64,000 nt of DNA from Pelomicrobium methylotrophicum (GTDB taxonomy: Bacteria; Pseudomonadota; Gammaproteobacteria; Burkholderiales; UBA6910): assembly GCF_008014345.1 (NCBI RefSeq), contig NZ_VPFL01000008.1, forward strand, positions 1 to 64,000, in the 5' to 3' direction. Below are positions 19,536 through 28,950 of this stretch, piece by piece. Made by a program: the position numbers and the translations under genes. The number at the start of each line of letters is the position of its first letter. Within the stretch, counting starts at the first letter, position 1. The notes under the pieces are model-generated. The model made no database searches and had not been told where the DNA came from. It saw only the letters and a program-made list of their open reading frames with translations.

Positions 19536-21515
19536 TTAACGCCCGATTTTCCGTAGCCCCCTTTCCTCCGCGCTGGTGAGCACCCGCACACAGGGGAGGT
19601 AGCCGTCGTAGACGATGCCGTGCAGCTCCACCTTCTTGGGCGAGCGCAACAGTCCCACCAAGTAATGCACGATGTCCTGGGTGATCACCTGGCCCGGCAC
19701 CAGCACCGGGATACCCGGCGGATAGGGCACGATTTGGTCGCAGGACACTTTGCCCGCTAGCGCTCCGTTCACCCGGTCCTTCTCGTCCAGCAGCGGCGCG
19801 ATCTGCCCCCCGCAGTAAAACGCATCCCGCGGCAGGTACTTGAGCTGGGTGAAGCGGGGAATGTCCGGGGTCTGGTACAGCCGCTGGGGAGCGCGGCCCT
19901 CGCGGGCGATACGCATCAGGGCATCGTAGAGCCGCGAGCACTTGCTGCGGGTGGTGCCGATGGTGAGCAGCAGCGTGAGCGTGTTGAAGGTGGATTTCTC
20001 CACCTGGATGTTGTAGCGGTCGAACAGCTCCCGCTGCAGCTCCTCCACCGTGAGACCGCAGCGGGAGATGTCCACGGTCACCTTGGTCGGATCGAGCTTG
20101 ATGTTATCGTCCTTCACCTCGTCGGGCAGCAGATCCTCCAGCTCCAGCACCCGGAACACGCCGGTGGCGTTGATCTGCTCGCGCAGCTCCGCCGCCAGCT
20201 CCAGCGTGCGCTTGAGCAGCTTGTAGCCTTCCATCACCGCCTGCTTGCGCCCCACGTCCAGGCTCGCGATCATCGCGTACTGGGGACTCGTGGAGGTATG
20301 CATGTTGAAGTTTTCCCGGAACAGGTGTTCGTTGAAATCCGGGTCGTTGACATGGATCATGCTGGCCTGGGAGAAGGCGGACAGCACCTTGTGGGTCGAT
20401 TGAGTGGCGTAGTCTGCGCCTGCTTCCAGCGCCGTGGGCCGCAGGGAGGGATGGAAGCGGGCATGGCCGTACCACGCCTCGTCGATGATCACCTTGATGT
20501 TCTTGGCATGGGCCGCCTCCACGATGGGCGCCAGATCGTAGCGCAGCCCGTCGTAGGTGCACGAGGTGAGGACCATGGCCTCGGCGTCCGGGTGCTCCTC
20601 GATCGCTTTCAGGATGGTCTTCTTGGGCACCGGGCCGTACACCCCGTACTTCTTGTTGACCGACGAGTCCATGTAGATGGGGTGTGCCCCGGAGAGCACC
20701 ACACCGTGGTGTACCGACTTGTGGCAGTTGCGGTCCAGGAGCAACTTTTCCCCCGGCGCCAACAAAGTCTGAAAGATGACCTTGTTGGCCGTGGAAGTGC
20801 CGTTGGTGGCGAAGAAGGTACGCCGGGCCCCGAACGCCTTGGCCGCCATCTCCTGGGCTTCCCGGATCACGCCGGTGGGCTCCATGAGGGAGTCCAGCAT
20901 GGGCACCGACACCGATAGGTCGGCGTCGAAAATGTGCTCCCCCATGAACTCATAGAAATCGTTGACCCAGGGGCTTCCGCGCAGCGAATCCCCGGATGAG
21001 TGCCCCGGGGTGTGCCAGGCGTCCTTAGCCATCAGCACGTAATTCTTGAGCTGGTCGTAGAAAGGCGTGCGGGCCTTTTCCTGGATCTGGGCCGAAAGAA
21101 TCCGGTACCAGCCGTTGTAGTCGCGCTCGTCGCGGTAGAAATAGCCGTCCACCGCCTCGGTGAAGAGCGCATCCACGACTTCGTCCTCCTGCTCCTGGGA
21201 GATGAGGATGTAGACATCCAACTCGGGCCGGAAGCGGGTAATCCGCTGCACCAGCTCCAGGGCTGACATCTGTAGCGAGCGCTGGCCGTTGGCTTCGGCC
21301 TTGAGGGTGTAGAGCCGGTCGTCCACGACCACCGCCTGGATGTCGCCGTCCTCTTCGATCTGGCGCAGCGCTTCCAAGGCCGTGGTGACCCCGACGAAGG
21401 TGAGCCCGTAGGGGTTTTCCAGCGTCCGGGCGGCCGCGTTCAGACCCTTGATGATTTCTCTGAGGACCAGGCTCTCGTCGTTGATCACGAGCACGCGGCT
21501 CACCGGCTTTTTCAT
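19536..21515 (-). CDS. Orn/Lys/Arg decarboxylase, class III PLP type
   Basis: The product is 659 residues from the ATG at 21515. The N-terminal ~130 residues form the receiver-like 'wing' domain of bacterial basic amino acid decarboxylases (VLVINDESLVLREIIKGL). The PLP domain follows, with DRNCHKSVHHG, IIDEAWYGHARFHP and the Schiff-base lysine in QSTHKVLSAFSQASM. The C-terminal domain holds IVPYPPGIPVLVPG. It removes CO2 from arginine, lysine or ornithine; the substrate cannot be fixed by eye. Its position directly upstream of argDFG on the same strand, with a 117-base gap, hints at arginine or ornithine and polyamine synthesis. An upstream in-frame start at 21614 would add 33 low-complexity residues and is less likely. 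Confidence 0.9.
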   Translation of the reverse strand: MKKPVSRVLVINDESLVLREIIKGLNAAARTLENPYGLTFVGVTTALEALRQIEEDGDIQAVVVDDRLYTLKAEANGQRSLQMSALELVQRITRFRPELDVYILISQEQEDEVVDALFTEAVDGYFYRDERDYNGWYRILSAQIQEKARTPFYDQLKNYVLMAKDAWHTPGHSSGDSLRGSPWVNDFYEFMGEHIFDADLSVSVPMLDSLMEPTGVIREAQEMAAKAFGARRTFFATNGTSTANKVIFQTLLAPGEKLLLDRNCHKSVHHGVVLSGAHPIYMDSSVNKKYGVYGPVPKKTILKAIEEHPDAEAMVLTSCTYDGLRYDLAPIVEAAHAKNIKVIIDEAWYGHARFHPSLRPTALEAGADYATQSTHKVLSAFSQASMIHVNDPDFNEHLFRENFNMHTSTSPQYAMIASLDVGRKQAVMEGYKLLKRTLELAAELREQINATGVFRVLELEDLLPDEVKDDNIKLDPTKVTVDISRCGLTVEELQRELFDRYNIQVEKSTFNTLTLLLTIGTTRSKCSRLYDALMRIAREGRAPQRLYQTPDIPRFTQLKYLPRDAFYCGGQIAPLLDEKDRVNGALAGKVSCDQIVPYPPGIPVLVPGQVITQDIVHYLVGLLRSPKKVELHGIVYDGYLPCVRVLTSAEERGLRKIGR

Positions 21516-21717
21516 GGGGCAGTAGGGGACTGCGGGTCGGCAAAAAATGCGCTTTATGCGCCAAAACGCTCGCGAACGCAACCCCTGCGGCACGTCCGCC
21601 GGGGCAGCCCGCAACCAAAATCGTTATACTTGAACCCTAAAGACCAAGAGATTGCCACGGCAGCGCAGGCATCCTGCCTCGCGCCCGATCCAGGAGGCCC
21701 CGGTCCTGCTTCCCGCT

Positions 21718-23169
21718 ATGCGATACCGCCTCGCCTCGCTGCTGCCGCTCCTGGCGGTGGCCCTGGCGCTGACCGCCGGTGCCGCTCCCAAGGACGCTCC
21801 GCAAGCCCCTCCCGAGAAGAAGGCGCCTCCTCCCGTGGTGGTCATGTCGTTCCAGGGGCCTATCGGACCGGCCATCGCCGACTTCGTGAGCCGCGGGCTC
21901 AGCTTCGCCCAGCGGCAGGGGGCCCAGCTGGTGGTGCTCCAGATCGACACCCCGGGGGGGCTCGACACTTCCATGCGGCAGATCATCAAGGACATCCTGG
22001 CCTCCCCCATTCCCGTGACCGTCTTCGTCGGTCCGCGGGGCGCCCGCGCCGCCAGTGCCGGGACTTATATCCTCTACGCCGCCCATATTGCCGCCATGGC
22101 GCCAGGCACCAACCTGGGCGCCGCCACGCCCGTGCAGATCGGCGCAGTGCCGCAGCCCCAGAAACCCGAGCAGCCGGCCGACGAGAAGGAGAAGCCCCAG
22201 GAGAAAGAGGCAAAGGACGGCCAGAAGGACGGGGCCGGCGACAAAGCGCAGAAGCGCGAAAAGCCCCCCTCCTCCGCCGAGGCCATGCGCAACAAGCAGA
22301 TCCACGACGCCGCAGCTTACATCCGGGGGCTTGCCCAGCTGCGAGGCCGCAACGCGGAATGGGCGGAAAAAGCGGTACGGGAGGCCGTGAGCCTGTCCGC
22401 GGAAGAGGCGGCCAAGATCAACGTCGTCGACCTCGTCGCCGAGGACGTCAATGACCTGCTCAAGAAGCTGCAGGGTAAGGAAGTGGAGACCACCGGCCAG
22501 AAGCGCGTCCTGCAACTGGCCGATGCGCCACGGATGGAGTATCTCCCGGACTGGCGCACCAGGCTGCTCGCCATCATCACCGATCCGAGCGTGGCCTACA
22601 TCCTGATGCTGATCGGCATCTACGGCCTGTTCTTCGAATTCTCCAACCCCGGCTTCGTTCTGCCCGGCGTGGTCGGCGCCATCTGCCTGCTGTTGGCGCT
22701 GTTCGCGTTCCAGCTGCTGCCGGTGAACTATGCCGGGCTCGCCCTGATCCTTCTCGGGATCGCCTTCATGATCGGGGAGGCGTTCCTGCCCAGCTTCGGG
22801 GTCCTGGGAATCGGGGGAATCGCGGCCTTCGTCATCGGCTCTATCATGCTGATCGACACCGAGGTGCCGGGCTACGGCGTCCCCTGGGAGCTGATCGGGG
22901 TCTTCGCCCTGGTGAGCGCTGCGTTCCTGATCCTGGTGCTGAGCATGGCCATGCGAGCCCGCAAGCGGCCGGTTGTCAGCGGCGTCGAAGAAATGGTGGG
23001 GGCCATTGGCGAGATGCTCGAAGATGCTCCGAGCGGGGAAGGCCTGGCGCGGGTGCACAGCGAGCTTTGGCGGGTGCGCGCCAAGGGGCCTTTGAGCCGT
23101 GGACAGCGAGTGCGCGTCACGGCCGTGAAGGATCTGATGCTGGAAGTGGCGCCTGTGGATTCCAACTAG
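21718..23169 (+). CDS. NfeD long form: ClpP-class membrane serine protease
   Basis: The 483-residue protein has a signal peptide (MRYRLASLLPLLAVALALTAGA). A periplasmic ClpP/SppA-like protease domain follows, with the serine in RAASAGTYIL and the lysine probably in MRNKQIHDAA. Four or five membrane helices come next (about residues 290-415), then a C-terminal OB-fold NfeD domain (VGAIGEMLEDAP to the end). Between the serine and lysine blocks sits a 50-residue Lys/Glu/Pro/Gln-rich insertion. Long NfeD proteins work with slipins in membrane quality control; a slipin gene follows after 15 bases. An AGGAGG is 21 bases upstream of the ATG, unusually far, so the true start may differ. Confidence 0.9.
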   Translation: MRYRLASLLPLLAVALALTAGAAPKDAPQAPPEKKAPPPVVVMSFQGPIGPAIADFVSRGLSFAQRQGAQLVVLQIDTPGGLDTSMRQIIKDILASPIPVTVFVGPRGARAASAGTYILYAAHIAAMAPGTNLGAATPVQIGAVPQPQKPEQPADEKEKPQEKEAKDGQKDGAGDKAQKREKPPSSAEAMRNKQIHDAAAYIRGLAQLRGRNAEWAEKAVREAVSLSAEEAAKINVVDLVAEDVNDLLKKLQGKEVETTGQKRVLQLADAPRMEYLPDWRTRLLAIITDPSVAYILMLIGIYGLFFEFSNPGFVLPGVVGAICLLLALFAFQLLPVNYAGLALILLGIAFMIGEAFLPSFGVLGIGGIAAFVIGSIMLIDTEVPGYGVPWELIGVFALVSAAFLILVLSMAMRARKRPVVSGVEEMVGAIGEMLEDAPSGEGLARVHSELWRVRAKGPLSRGQRVRVTAVKDLMLEVAPVDSN

Positions 23170-23184
23170 AGCGGAAAAGGAGCA

Positions 23185-23970
23185 ATGCCCATGTTTCCGG
23201 AGATCGGGTTAAGTGGCTTTCTGATTCTTCTCGCCGTCCTCGTCATCGCCTCGTTCCGCATCCTTCGGGAATACGAGCGGGGTGTGGTCTTCATGCTGGG
23301 CCGGTTCTGGAAGGTCAAAGGCCCGGGCCTCATCCTCGTGATCCCAGGCCTCCAGCAAATGGTGCGGGTGGACCTGCGAACGGTGACCATGGACGTGCCG
23401 AGCCAGGACGTGATCTCGCGCGACAACGTCTCGGTCAAGGTCAACGCCGTCATCTACTTCCGGGTCGTAGACCCGCAGAAGGCCATCATCCAGGTGGAGA
23501 ACTTCCTGGTGGCCACCAGCCAGCTCGCCCAGACGACGCTCCGGGCGGTGCTCGGCAAGCACGATCTGGACGAGATGCTGGCCGAGCGCGAGAAGCTCAA
23601 CGTCGACATCCAGCAGACGCTGGACGTGCAAACCGACGCCTGGGGCGTGAAGGTGTCCAACGTGGAGATCAAGCACGTGGACCTGAACGAGTCCATGGTG
23701 CGCGCCATCGCCCGCCAAGCAGAGGCCGAGCGCGAGCGACGAGCCAAGATCATCCACGCGGAAGGAGAGCTCCAGGCCGCGGAAAAGCTGCTGCAAGCAG
23801 CACAGATGCTAGCGCGGCAGCCCGAAGCCATGCAGCTGCGGTACCTGCAGACCCTGACTCAGATCGCGGGAGACAAGTCCCACACCATCGTGTTCCCGCT
23901 GCCGGTGGACATCATCTCGCTCATGACCGAGACCCTGAAGCGGACCAAGGAGCAGCGGCCCGTAGCATAG
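23185..23970 (+). CDS. Slipin (stomatin/prohibitin family) membrane protein
   Basis: The 261-residue protein has one N-terminal membrane hairpin ([20 protein letters not shown]), then [21 protein letters not shown] and an SPFH domain with [21 protein letters not shown] long helical coiled-coil region follows ([15 protein letters not shown] to the Glu/Ala-rich stretch at about 180-215). It belongs to the slipin branch paired with NfeD and should oligomerise into a membrane cage or scaffold. The ATG is preceded by GGAAAAGGAGCA. The NfeD-slipin pair is a standard operon. Confidence 0.93.
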   Translation: MPMFPEIGLSGFLILLAVLVIASFRILREYERGVVFMLGRFWKVKGPGLILVIPGLQQMVRVDLRTVTMDVPSQDVISRDNVSVKVNAVIYFRVVDPQKAIIQVENFLVATSQLAQTTLRAVLGKHDLDEMLAEREKLNVDIQQTLDVQTDAWGVKVSNVEIKHVDLNESMVRAIARQAEAERERRAKIIHAEGELQAAEKLLQAAQMLARQPEAMQLRYLQTLTQIAGDKSHTIVFPLPVDIISLMTETLKRTKEQRPVA

Positions 23971-24001
23971 CCTGTCCGGGGCCCGCCTGGAGGCCGCTCT
24001 C

Positions 24002-24041
24002 AAAAAAAGCACGCGGCCCGGGATTTCCGGGCCGCGTGCTT
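24002..24041 (-). terminator. Rho-independent terminator of rpsT
   Basis: A perfect 15-base-pair GC-rich stem (24007-24021 with 24027-24041) and a 5-base loop are followed, reading the minus strand, by seven T residues. It lies 26 bases downstream of the rpsT stop. On the plus strand no T tract follows, so it serves rpsT rather than the convergent slipin gene. Confidence 0.92.
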
Positions 24042-24066
24042 CCCCACCGCTTAATCTGCGATCGCC

Positions 24067-24330
24067 TCAGGCCATCGCTTTGATGGCGTGGGCCAGCCGG
24101 CTCTTGTAACGGGCCACGGTGTTCTTGTGGACGATGCCCTTGTCGGCGATCCGATCAACGGTGCTCACGCACTGGCGGAACTGCGCCTCGGCAGCCGCCT
24201 TGTCGCCCGCCTGGATCGCCTTGCGAACCTTTTTGATGGCGGTACGAAGCTCCGAGCGCAGCGACATGTTGTGCAGGCGCCGCTTGGCGGCTTGCCGAGC
24301 TCGCTTGCGAGCTTGGGCGGTGTTGGCCAT
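24067..24330 (-). CDS. rpsT: 30S ribosomal protein S20
   Basis: The 87-residue product is the small basic helical protein S20, which binds 16S rRNA in the 30S body. It starts [21 protein letters not shown] and ends [14 protein letters not shown], both canonical, at normal length. It is a single-gene unit with its own promoter upstream and a strong terminator downstream, divergent from murJ as in many Betaproteobacteria. Confidence 0.97.
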   Translation of the reverse strand: MANTAQARKRARQAAKRRLHNMSLRSELRTAIKKVRKAIQAGDKAAAEAQFRQCVSTVDRIADKGIVHKNTVARYKSRLAHAIKAMA

Positions 24331-24366
24331 GGAGTGATACCTAAGGTCCTGTTACAGAAGGGGCGA

Positions 24367-24395
24367 ATGATACGGAAATCGTCCCGCTTTGGCAA
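24367..24395 (-). promoter_or_regulatory. Sigma-70 promoter of rpsT
   Basis: On the minus strand TTGCCA (24390-24395) and TATCAT (24367-24372) are separated by exactly 17 bases. The predicted transcript would start about 30 bases before the rpsT ATG. Confidence 0.7.
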
Positions 24396-24515
24396 GGCAC
24401 GCGGCAAGCCGCCAAGCCGGGCACGCCGCCGGCGCTGACGCGCTGTCCCGGCGCCGCGTTTCCGATTATCATCGCGCCAGCCCTCGACGCCTCTATCGAG
24501 CCCCCGGCCTCCTGC

Positions 24516-26051
24516 ATGAACCTCCTGCGCGCCGTTGCCACTGTGAGCAGCATGACGCTGCTGTCGCGGATTCTGGGCTTCGCGCGCGACGTGGTCATTG
24601 CCCGGGTGTTCGGAGCGGGGCTCGCCACCGATGCCTTCTTCGTCGCGTTTCGGATCCCCAACCTCCTGCGGCGGCTGTTCGCCGAAGGGGCGTTCTCCCA
24701 AGCTTTCGTCCCGGTGCTGGCCGAGTACCGCAACCGGCACGGCCACGACGCGACGCGCGAGCTGGTGGACCACGTGGCCGCAGCGCTGGCCCTCGCCCTG
24801 GCGGTGGTGATCGCGCTGGGAGTGCTCGCCGCCCCCCTCCTCATCTACGTGAGCGCCCCCGGCTTCTCGGCGACGCCGGAGCGCTTCGAGCTGACCGTGC
24901 AGCTGCTGCGCATCACTTTCCCGTACATCGGCTTCATTTCCCTCACCGCGCTTGCCGCCGGCATCCTCAATACCTATAGCCGCTTCTCGGTGCCCGCGCT
25001 CACGCCGGTGCTGCTTAACCTGTCCTTCATCGTCAGCGCCCTGTGGCTCGCCCCTCGCATGGACCCCCCCATCCTGGCCCTCGCCTGGGCGGTTTTCATC
25101 GGCGGCGCAGCCCAGCTCCTGTTCCAGGTCCCCTTCCTGGTCCGGCTGGACCTGCTGCCACGATTCCGCTGGCGCATGGGCGATGCGGGGGTACGGCGTA
25201 TCCTCCGGCTCATGGGACCGGCGCTCTTTGGCGTGTCGATCGGTCAACTGAGCCTGCTCATCAACACCATCTTCGCTTCGTTCCTGGCCACCGGAAGCGT
25301 TTCCTGGCTGTACTACGCCGACCGGCTGATGGAGTTCCCGACCGGGCTCCTGGGCGTCGCCCTCGGCACGGTGCTTCTGCCAAGCCTGGCCAAGCACCAC
25401 GCTCAAGCCCACCCCGAGGAATACTCGAAGCTGCTCGACTGGGGACTGCGGCTCACCGTGATGCTCACGCTGCCGGCGGCGGTGGCGCTGGCCGTGCTCT
25501 CCGTCCCGCTCGTGGCCACCCTGTTCCACCACGGGCAATTCGGGGCCGAGGACGTGTGGATGACCCGCCAAGCCGTGGTGGCTTACAGCGTGGGCCTGAC
25601 CGGCCTCATCATGGTCAAGGTGCTGGCGCCGGGTTTCTACGCCCGCCAAGACATCCGCACCCCCGTGCGGATCGCCGTCATCACGCTGCTCTCCACCCAG
25701 GCCATGAACCTGGCATTCATCTTTCCCCTGAAACACGCGGGCCTCGCGCTGGCCATCAGCCTGGGTGCGTGCCTGAATGCGGCGCTTCTCTACCGCCGTC
25801 TGCGCCGGGAGGGAATCTACCGGCCCTTGCCGGGCTGGAAGGTGTTCCTCCTGAAAATCGCTGCGGCGCTCGCGGCCATGACGGCAGTGCTGTGGTTCGC
25901 AGCCGGCCCCGATGCCGCCTGGCTCGCAGCGCCCGCGGTCCGCCGGATCGCCCATCTCGCGCAAGTGATCGCCGCCGCCGCGGCCACTTACTTCTTCGTC
26001 CTCTGGCTGCTCGGATTGCGGCTGAGGGATTTTTCCCGGCGGGCGGTGTAA
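24516..26051 (+). CDS. murJ: Lipid II flippase MurJ
   Basis: The 511-residue integral membrane protein of the MviN/MurJ MOP family flips lipid II across the inner membrane for peptidoglycan synthesis. It starts MNLLRAVATVSSMTLLSRIL and contains DVVIARVFGAGLATDAFFVAFRIPNLLRRLFAEGAFSQAFVPV, the most conserved block, in the first two helices. About 14 hydrophobic segments are visible to the end, at normal length. It is divergent from rpsT and convergent with the malonyl-CoA decarboxylase gene. Confidence 0.96.
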   Translation: MNLLRAVATVSSMTLLSRILGFARDVVIARVFGAGLATDAFFVAFRIPNLLRRLFAEGAFSQAFVPVLAEYRNRHGHDATRELVDHVAAALALALAVVIALGVLAAPLLIYVSAPGFSATPERFELTVQLLRITFPYIGFISLTALAAGILNTYSRFSVPALTPVLLNLSFIVSALWLAPRMDPPILALAWAVFIGGAAQLLFQVPFLVRLDLLPRFRWRMGDAGVRRILRLMGPALFGVSIGQLSLLINTIFASFLATGSVSWLYYADRLMEFPTGLLGVALGTVLLPSLAKHHAQAHPEEYSKLLDWGLRLTVMLTLPAAVALAVLSVPLVATLFHHGQFGAEDVWMTRQAVVAYSVGLTGLIMVKVLAPGFYARQDIRTPVRIAVITLLSTQAMNLAFIFPLKHAGLALAISLGACLNAALLYRRLRREGIYRPLPGWKVFLLKIAAALAAMTAVLWFAAGPDAAWLAAPAVRRIAHLAQVIAAAAATYFFVLWLLGLRLRDFSRRAV

Positions 26052-26075
26052 CGCCTTTCGCCGCGCCGCAACCGG

Positions 26076-27500
26076 TCAAACGCTCCGGCCCTGTTTGAGA
26101 AGGCTTTTCACCGCCCCTGAGACCACCACCTCGCCGCTACGGGCGTAGCGTTCGTGGTTGTCCTCGATGTCCTTGAGGTCGTAGAGGTAGTTCACCATCA
26201 CGCCCAGCGACTGCCGCATTCCCTTGGGAGAGGTGTCGGCGAGCCAGTTGATCCGCTCCAGCCGCGCCCCATTGCCCAGATGGAAGCGGGCCACCGGGTC
26301 CAGCGGGCGGCCGCCTTCCTTGGCCTCCAGCAGGTAACGGGCGCAGAGCCGGATCAACGGTGCCTGCAAGGCGTCGCGCACCGGCGCCGAGTATATCCAG
26401 TCATCCCCGGACAAGAGCTGCCGCAAACCGCCTTCAGGGTCTGCCGTGCCGCTCGCTTCGAGGAGGCGTTTGGACTCGGCCGCGGTCAAAAGGGGTTCCG
26501 ACCCCTCCAGCTTCGCCTGCAGCCAGCGCCGAAAAAGCGGCACCGGAGACAAGGTCACGAACGTCTTGAGATTGGGCAACTCCTCTCGGAGGTCGTCGAT
26601 CACCCGCTTCAACAGGAAGTGGCCGAAGCTCACGCCCCGCAGCCCCCGCTGGGTGTTGGAGATCGAGTAGAACACCGCTGTATCGGCCTTGCGGGGGTCG
26701 CCCACGGGGGCACGCTCATCCAGGAGCGCTTGGATGCTGTCGGCGATGCGCCGAACCAGGGCGACCTCGACGAAGATGAGGGGCTCGTCCGGCATCTGCG
26801 GGTGGAAGAAGGCGTAGCAGCGGCGGTCTGCATCGAGCCGGTGCCGTAGATCGCTCCAGGAGCGGATCTCGTGGACCGCCTCGTAGGCGAACAGCTTCTC
26901 CAAAAGGACGGCGGGCGACTCCCAGGTGATGCGCCGCAGCTCTAGGAAGCCCACGTCGAACCAGCTCGCCAACAGCCCTTCGAGCTCCCGGTCCAGAATG
27001 GCCAGCTCCGGCGTATCCCGCATCATGCGCAGCACATCAGCCCGGAGGTCCACCAGGAACTTCACGCCTTGGGGCAGGGCGTTGAACTGGGTGAAGATGC
27101 GAAGCCGCGGCGGCCTCAGCGCCTCTGCGAGCCGGGCGGCTGCCAGGGCCCGGCTCCCGTCCGATGCGCGCCGGTAGGCGTCGACGGCGGCGTCCACCGC
27201 TGCGAAATCGGGACCGAACTCCCGAGCCACCAGGAGCAGGAATTCCCGCCGCCCCGGATCGGGCAGCCCGAGGTAGATCTCGCCCAGCTCGGCGGCCCGC
27301 GCCCGGGCCGAGACCTGACCCCCGACTTCCTGGACGCACTCGTTGAGGGTGTGGCGAATCTGGGAGAGCTGGCGCGCACTGAGATGGGTGACACTTTCCG
27401 GCTGCGCGCCCCCTTGGGCGCTCTGGACGACACCCCGCCATAACTTTCGCAGCCCCTTCAGCCCCCGTGCGATCAGCCCTTCCCGCTCGACGTTCTCCAC
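26076..27500 (-). CDS. Malonyl-CoA decarboxylase
   Basis: The 474-residue enzyme converts malonyl-CoA to acetyl-CoA and CO2. The N-terminal half is the helical tetramerisation domain and the C-terminal half has the acetyltransferase-like fold. Conserved segments are FYSISNTQRGLRGVSFGHFLLKRV, TFVTLSPVPLFRRWL and FHLGNGARLERINWLADTSP (about residues 402-421), which carries the histidine expected to be catalytic. The start is a GTG preceded by GGAGACCAGG. It stands alone, without matA-matC-like malonate genes, so the source of malonyl-CoA is unclear; a role in balancing fatty acid precursors is inference. Confidence 0.93.
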   Translation of the reverse strand: MENVEREGLIARGLKGLRKLWRGVVQSAQGGAQPESVTHLSARQLSQIRHTLNECVQEVGGQVSARARAAELGEIYLGLPDPGRREFLLLVAREFGPDFAAVDAAVDAYRRASDGSRALAAARLAEALRPPRLRIFTQFNALPQGVKFLVDLRADVLRMMRDTPELAILDRELEGLLASWFDVGFLELRRITWESPAVLLEKLFAYEAVHEIRSWSDLRHRLDADRRCYAFFHPQMPDEPLIFVEVALVRRIADSIQALLDERAPVGDPRKADTAVFYSISNTQRGLRGVSFGHFLLKRVIDDLREELPNLKTFVTLSPVPLFRRWLQAKLEGSEPLLTAAESKRLLEASGTADPEGGLRQLLSGDDWIYSAPVRDALQAPLIRLCARYLLEAKEGGRPLDPVARFHLGNGARLERINWLADTSPKGMRQSLGVMVNYLYDLKDIEDNHERYARSGEVVVSGAVKSLLKQGRSV

Positions 27501-27657
27501 CCTGGTCTCCGCTCGCGTACGCCTGGCCGCTGCTGGCCAGACCGACGATCCGCCTCGATCGGTATCCTTTCACCACGACGAGCAGTCAGCATGCCCGCCA
27601 GAAAAACGCCGCGAACCTCACCGCGGTTTCTTTCTTCCGTTTCGTTTCTCCGTCCGA

Positions 27658-28599
27658 CTAAAGCTCGTAATCGCTTCCGCCGCCGGCCAGCGTGGCCTCC
27701 ACCACCGACCGCGACAAGTGCGGCGCGAACAGTTGGATGAAGTCGTAGACGTACGCCCGCAAATAGGCGCCGCGACGCAATGCGATGCGCGTGAGACTAG
27801 ACTCGAACAAGTGGCTTGCGTCGACGGCCTTGAGGCTCTTATCCAATTCGGGGTCGTACGCCATGCGGGCCACGATCCCGACGCCTAGGCCCAGCGCCAC
27901 GTAGGTTTTGATCACGTCCGAATCCAAGGCGGTCAGGACCACGTTGGGCTTTAAGCCCCGCTGCTCGAACGCCCGCTGGATCTGGGTGCGCCCAGTGAAG
28001 GCGAAGTCGTAGGTGATGAGTGGATAGCGAGCAATAGCTTCCAAGGTCAGCGTGGGCTCCTTGAACAGGGGATGCTTCGGAGGCGCCACCACGCAATGGT
28101 TCCACTGGTAGCAGGGCAGCGTCACCAGCTTGTCATAGAGCGCAAGGGACTCCGTGGCGATGGCCAGGTCCGCTTCCCCTGCCATGACCGCCTCGGCGAT
28201 CTGGACGGGGTTGCCCTGTTTGAGGCTCAGCTTCACCTGCGGGTATTGGGCGCGGAACTTCTGGATCACCGGCGGCAGCGCGTAGCGGGCCTGGGTATGG
28301 GTGGTGGCGATGGCCAAGCTGCCGCTCGCCTGGGCGCTGAATTCCTCGCCGACCCGCTTCAGGTTTTCCACCTCCTCGAGAATGCGGCGGGCGATGGCGA
28401 GCGCCGCTTCCCCGGGCGGTGTGATCTCGGTGATGCGCTTGCCTTTGCGTACGAACAAGCGCACCCCCAGCTCCTCTTCCAGCAAGCGGATTTGCTTGCT
28501 GACGCCGGGCTGGGAGGTGTACAGGGCGTTGGCGGCCTCGGAAACGTTCAACCCCCGCTTGGCCACTTCGCACAGATAGCGTAACTGCTGCAACTTCAT
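27658..28599 (-). CDS. cysB: LysR-type regulator CysB
   Basis: The 313-residue LysR-type regulator has an N-terminal winged helix (MKLQQLRYLCEVAKRGLNVSEAANAL, then SQPGVSKQIRLLEEELGVRLF) and a periplasmic-binding-like effector domain containing ATTHTQARYALPPVIQKFR, typical of CysB/Cbl. CysB activates sulfate assimilation genes in response to N-acetylserine. The adjacent cobA gene makes the siroheme precursor needed by sulfite reductase, which fits. No other cys genes are present. Upstream is an AT-rich stretch (28600-28680) that should hold the promoter. Confidence 0.93.
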   Translation of the reverse strand: MKLQQLRYLCEVAKRGLNVSEAANALYTSQPGVSKQIRLLEEELGVRLFVRKGKRITEITPPGEAALAIARRILEEVENLKRVGEEFSAQASGSLAIATTHTQARYALPPVIQKFRAQYPQVKLSLKQGNPVQIAEAVMAGEADLAIATESLALYDKLVTLPCYQWNHCVVAPPKHPLFKEPTLTLEAIARYPLITYDFAFTGRTQIQRAFEQRGLKPNVVLTALDSDVIKTYVALGLGVGIVARMAYDPELDKSLKAVDASHLFESSLTRIALRRGAYLRAYVYDFIQLFAPHLSRSVVEATLAGGGSDYEL

Positions 28600-28950
28600 C
28601 GGACTATTAATACCTTAGGGTTATTAGAGTCTAGCATAATATTCTTTGCGAGCATTAGTAGGGTTGTTACGATGGGGCTCGCCTTTCGGGATGGAGAACC
28701 CGATGCGAGCATGCGACGAGATTGCGGCCAAAGTGTCCGATTCACGGGCGCCATGGCGGTCCAGGGAAGCTGCAGGCCGCGGCGACGCGCCTGCTGAGCA
28801 GCTTTCCCATCCGGGGCGCGGCGGGTTCGGCGCGTTCCGGCTTCAGGCCGGGCAGGACCCGCTCGCGGCGCCCGCCAGCCGTGACGACTACAGCAAAGCC
28901 TCCCCCGTGAAGCGGCCGGTGCCGCGCTTGCGGCGGCTTCTGGCGGCCCC
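28600..28950. other. Intergenic region between cysB and cobA
   Basis: 351 bases separate the divergent cysB and cobA genes. The 80 bases next to cysB are AT-rich and contain a short palindrome TTAGAGTCTAG (around 28624-28634), a plausible regulatory zone. The rest is GC-rich. A plus-strand frame from ATG 28703 (preceded by GGAGAACCCG) runs to a TGA overlapping the cobA start as ATGA. It would encode about 83 residues rich in Ala, Arg, Gly and Pro with no recognisable family and less biased third positions than the neighbouring genes, so I do not call it as a gene. Confidence 0.5.

Noticed and set aside
28620-28640. Palindrome TTAGAGTCTAG near cysB as another ICE-like site
   Set aside because: The arms are separated by one base rather than the 7-3-7 geometry, so it is not the same motif.
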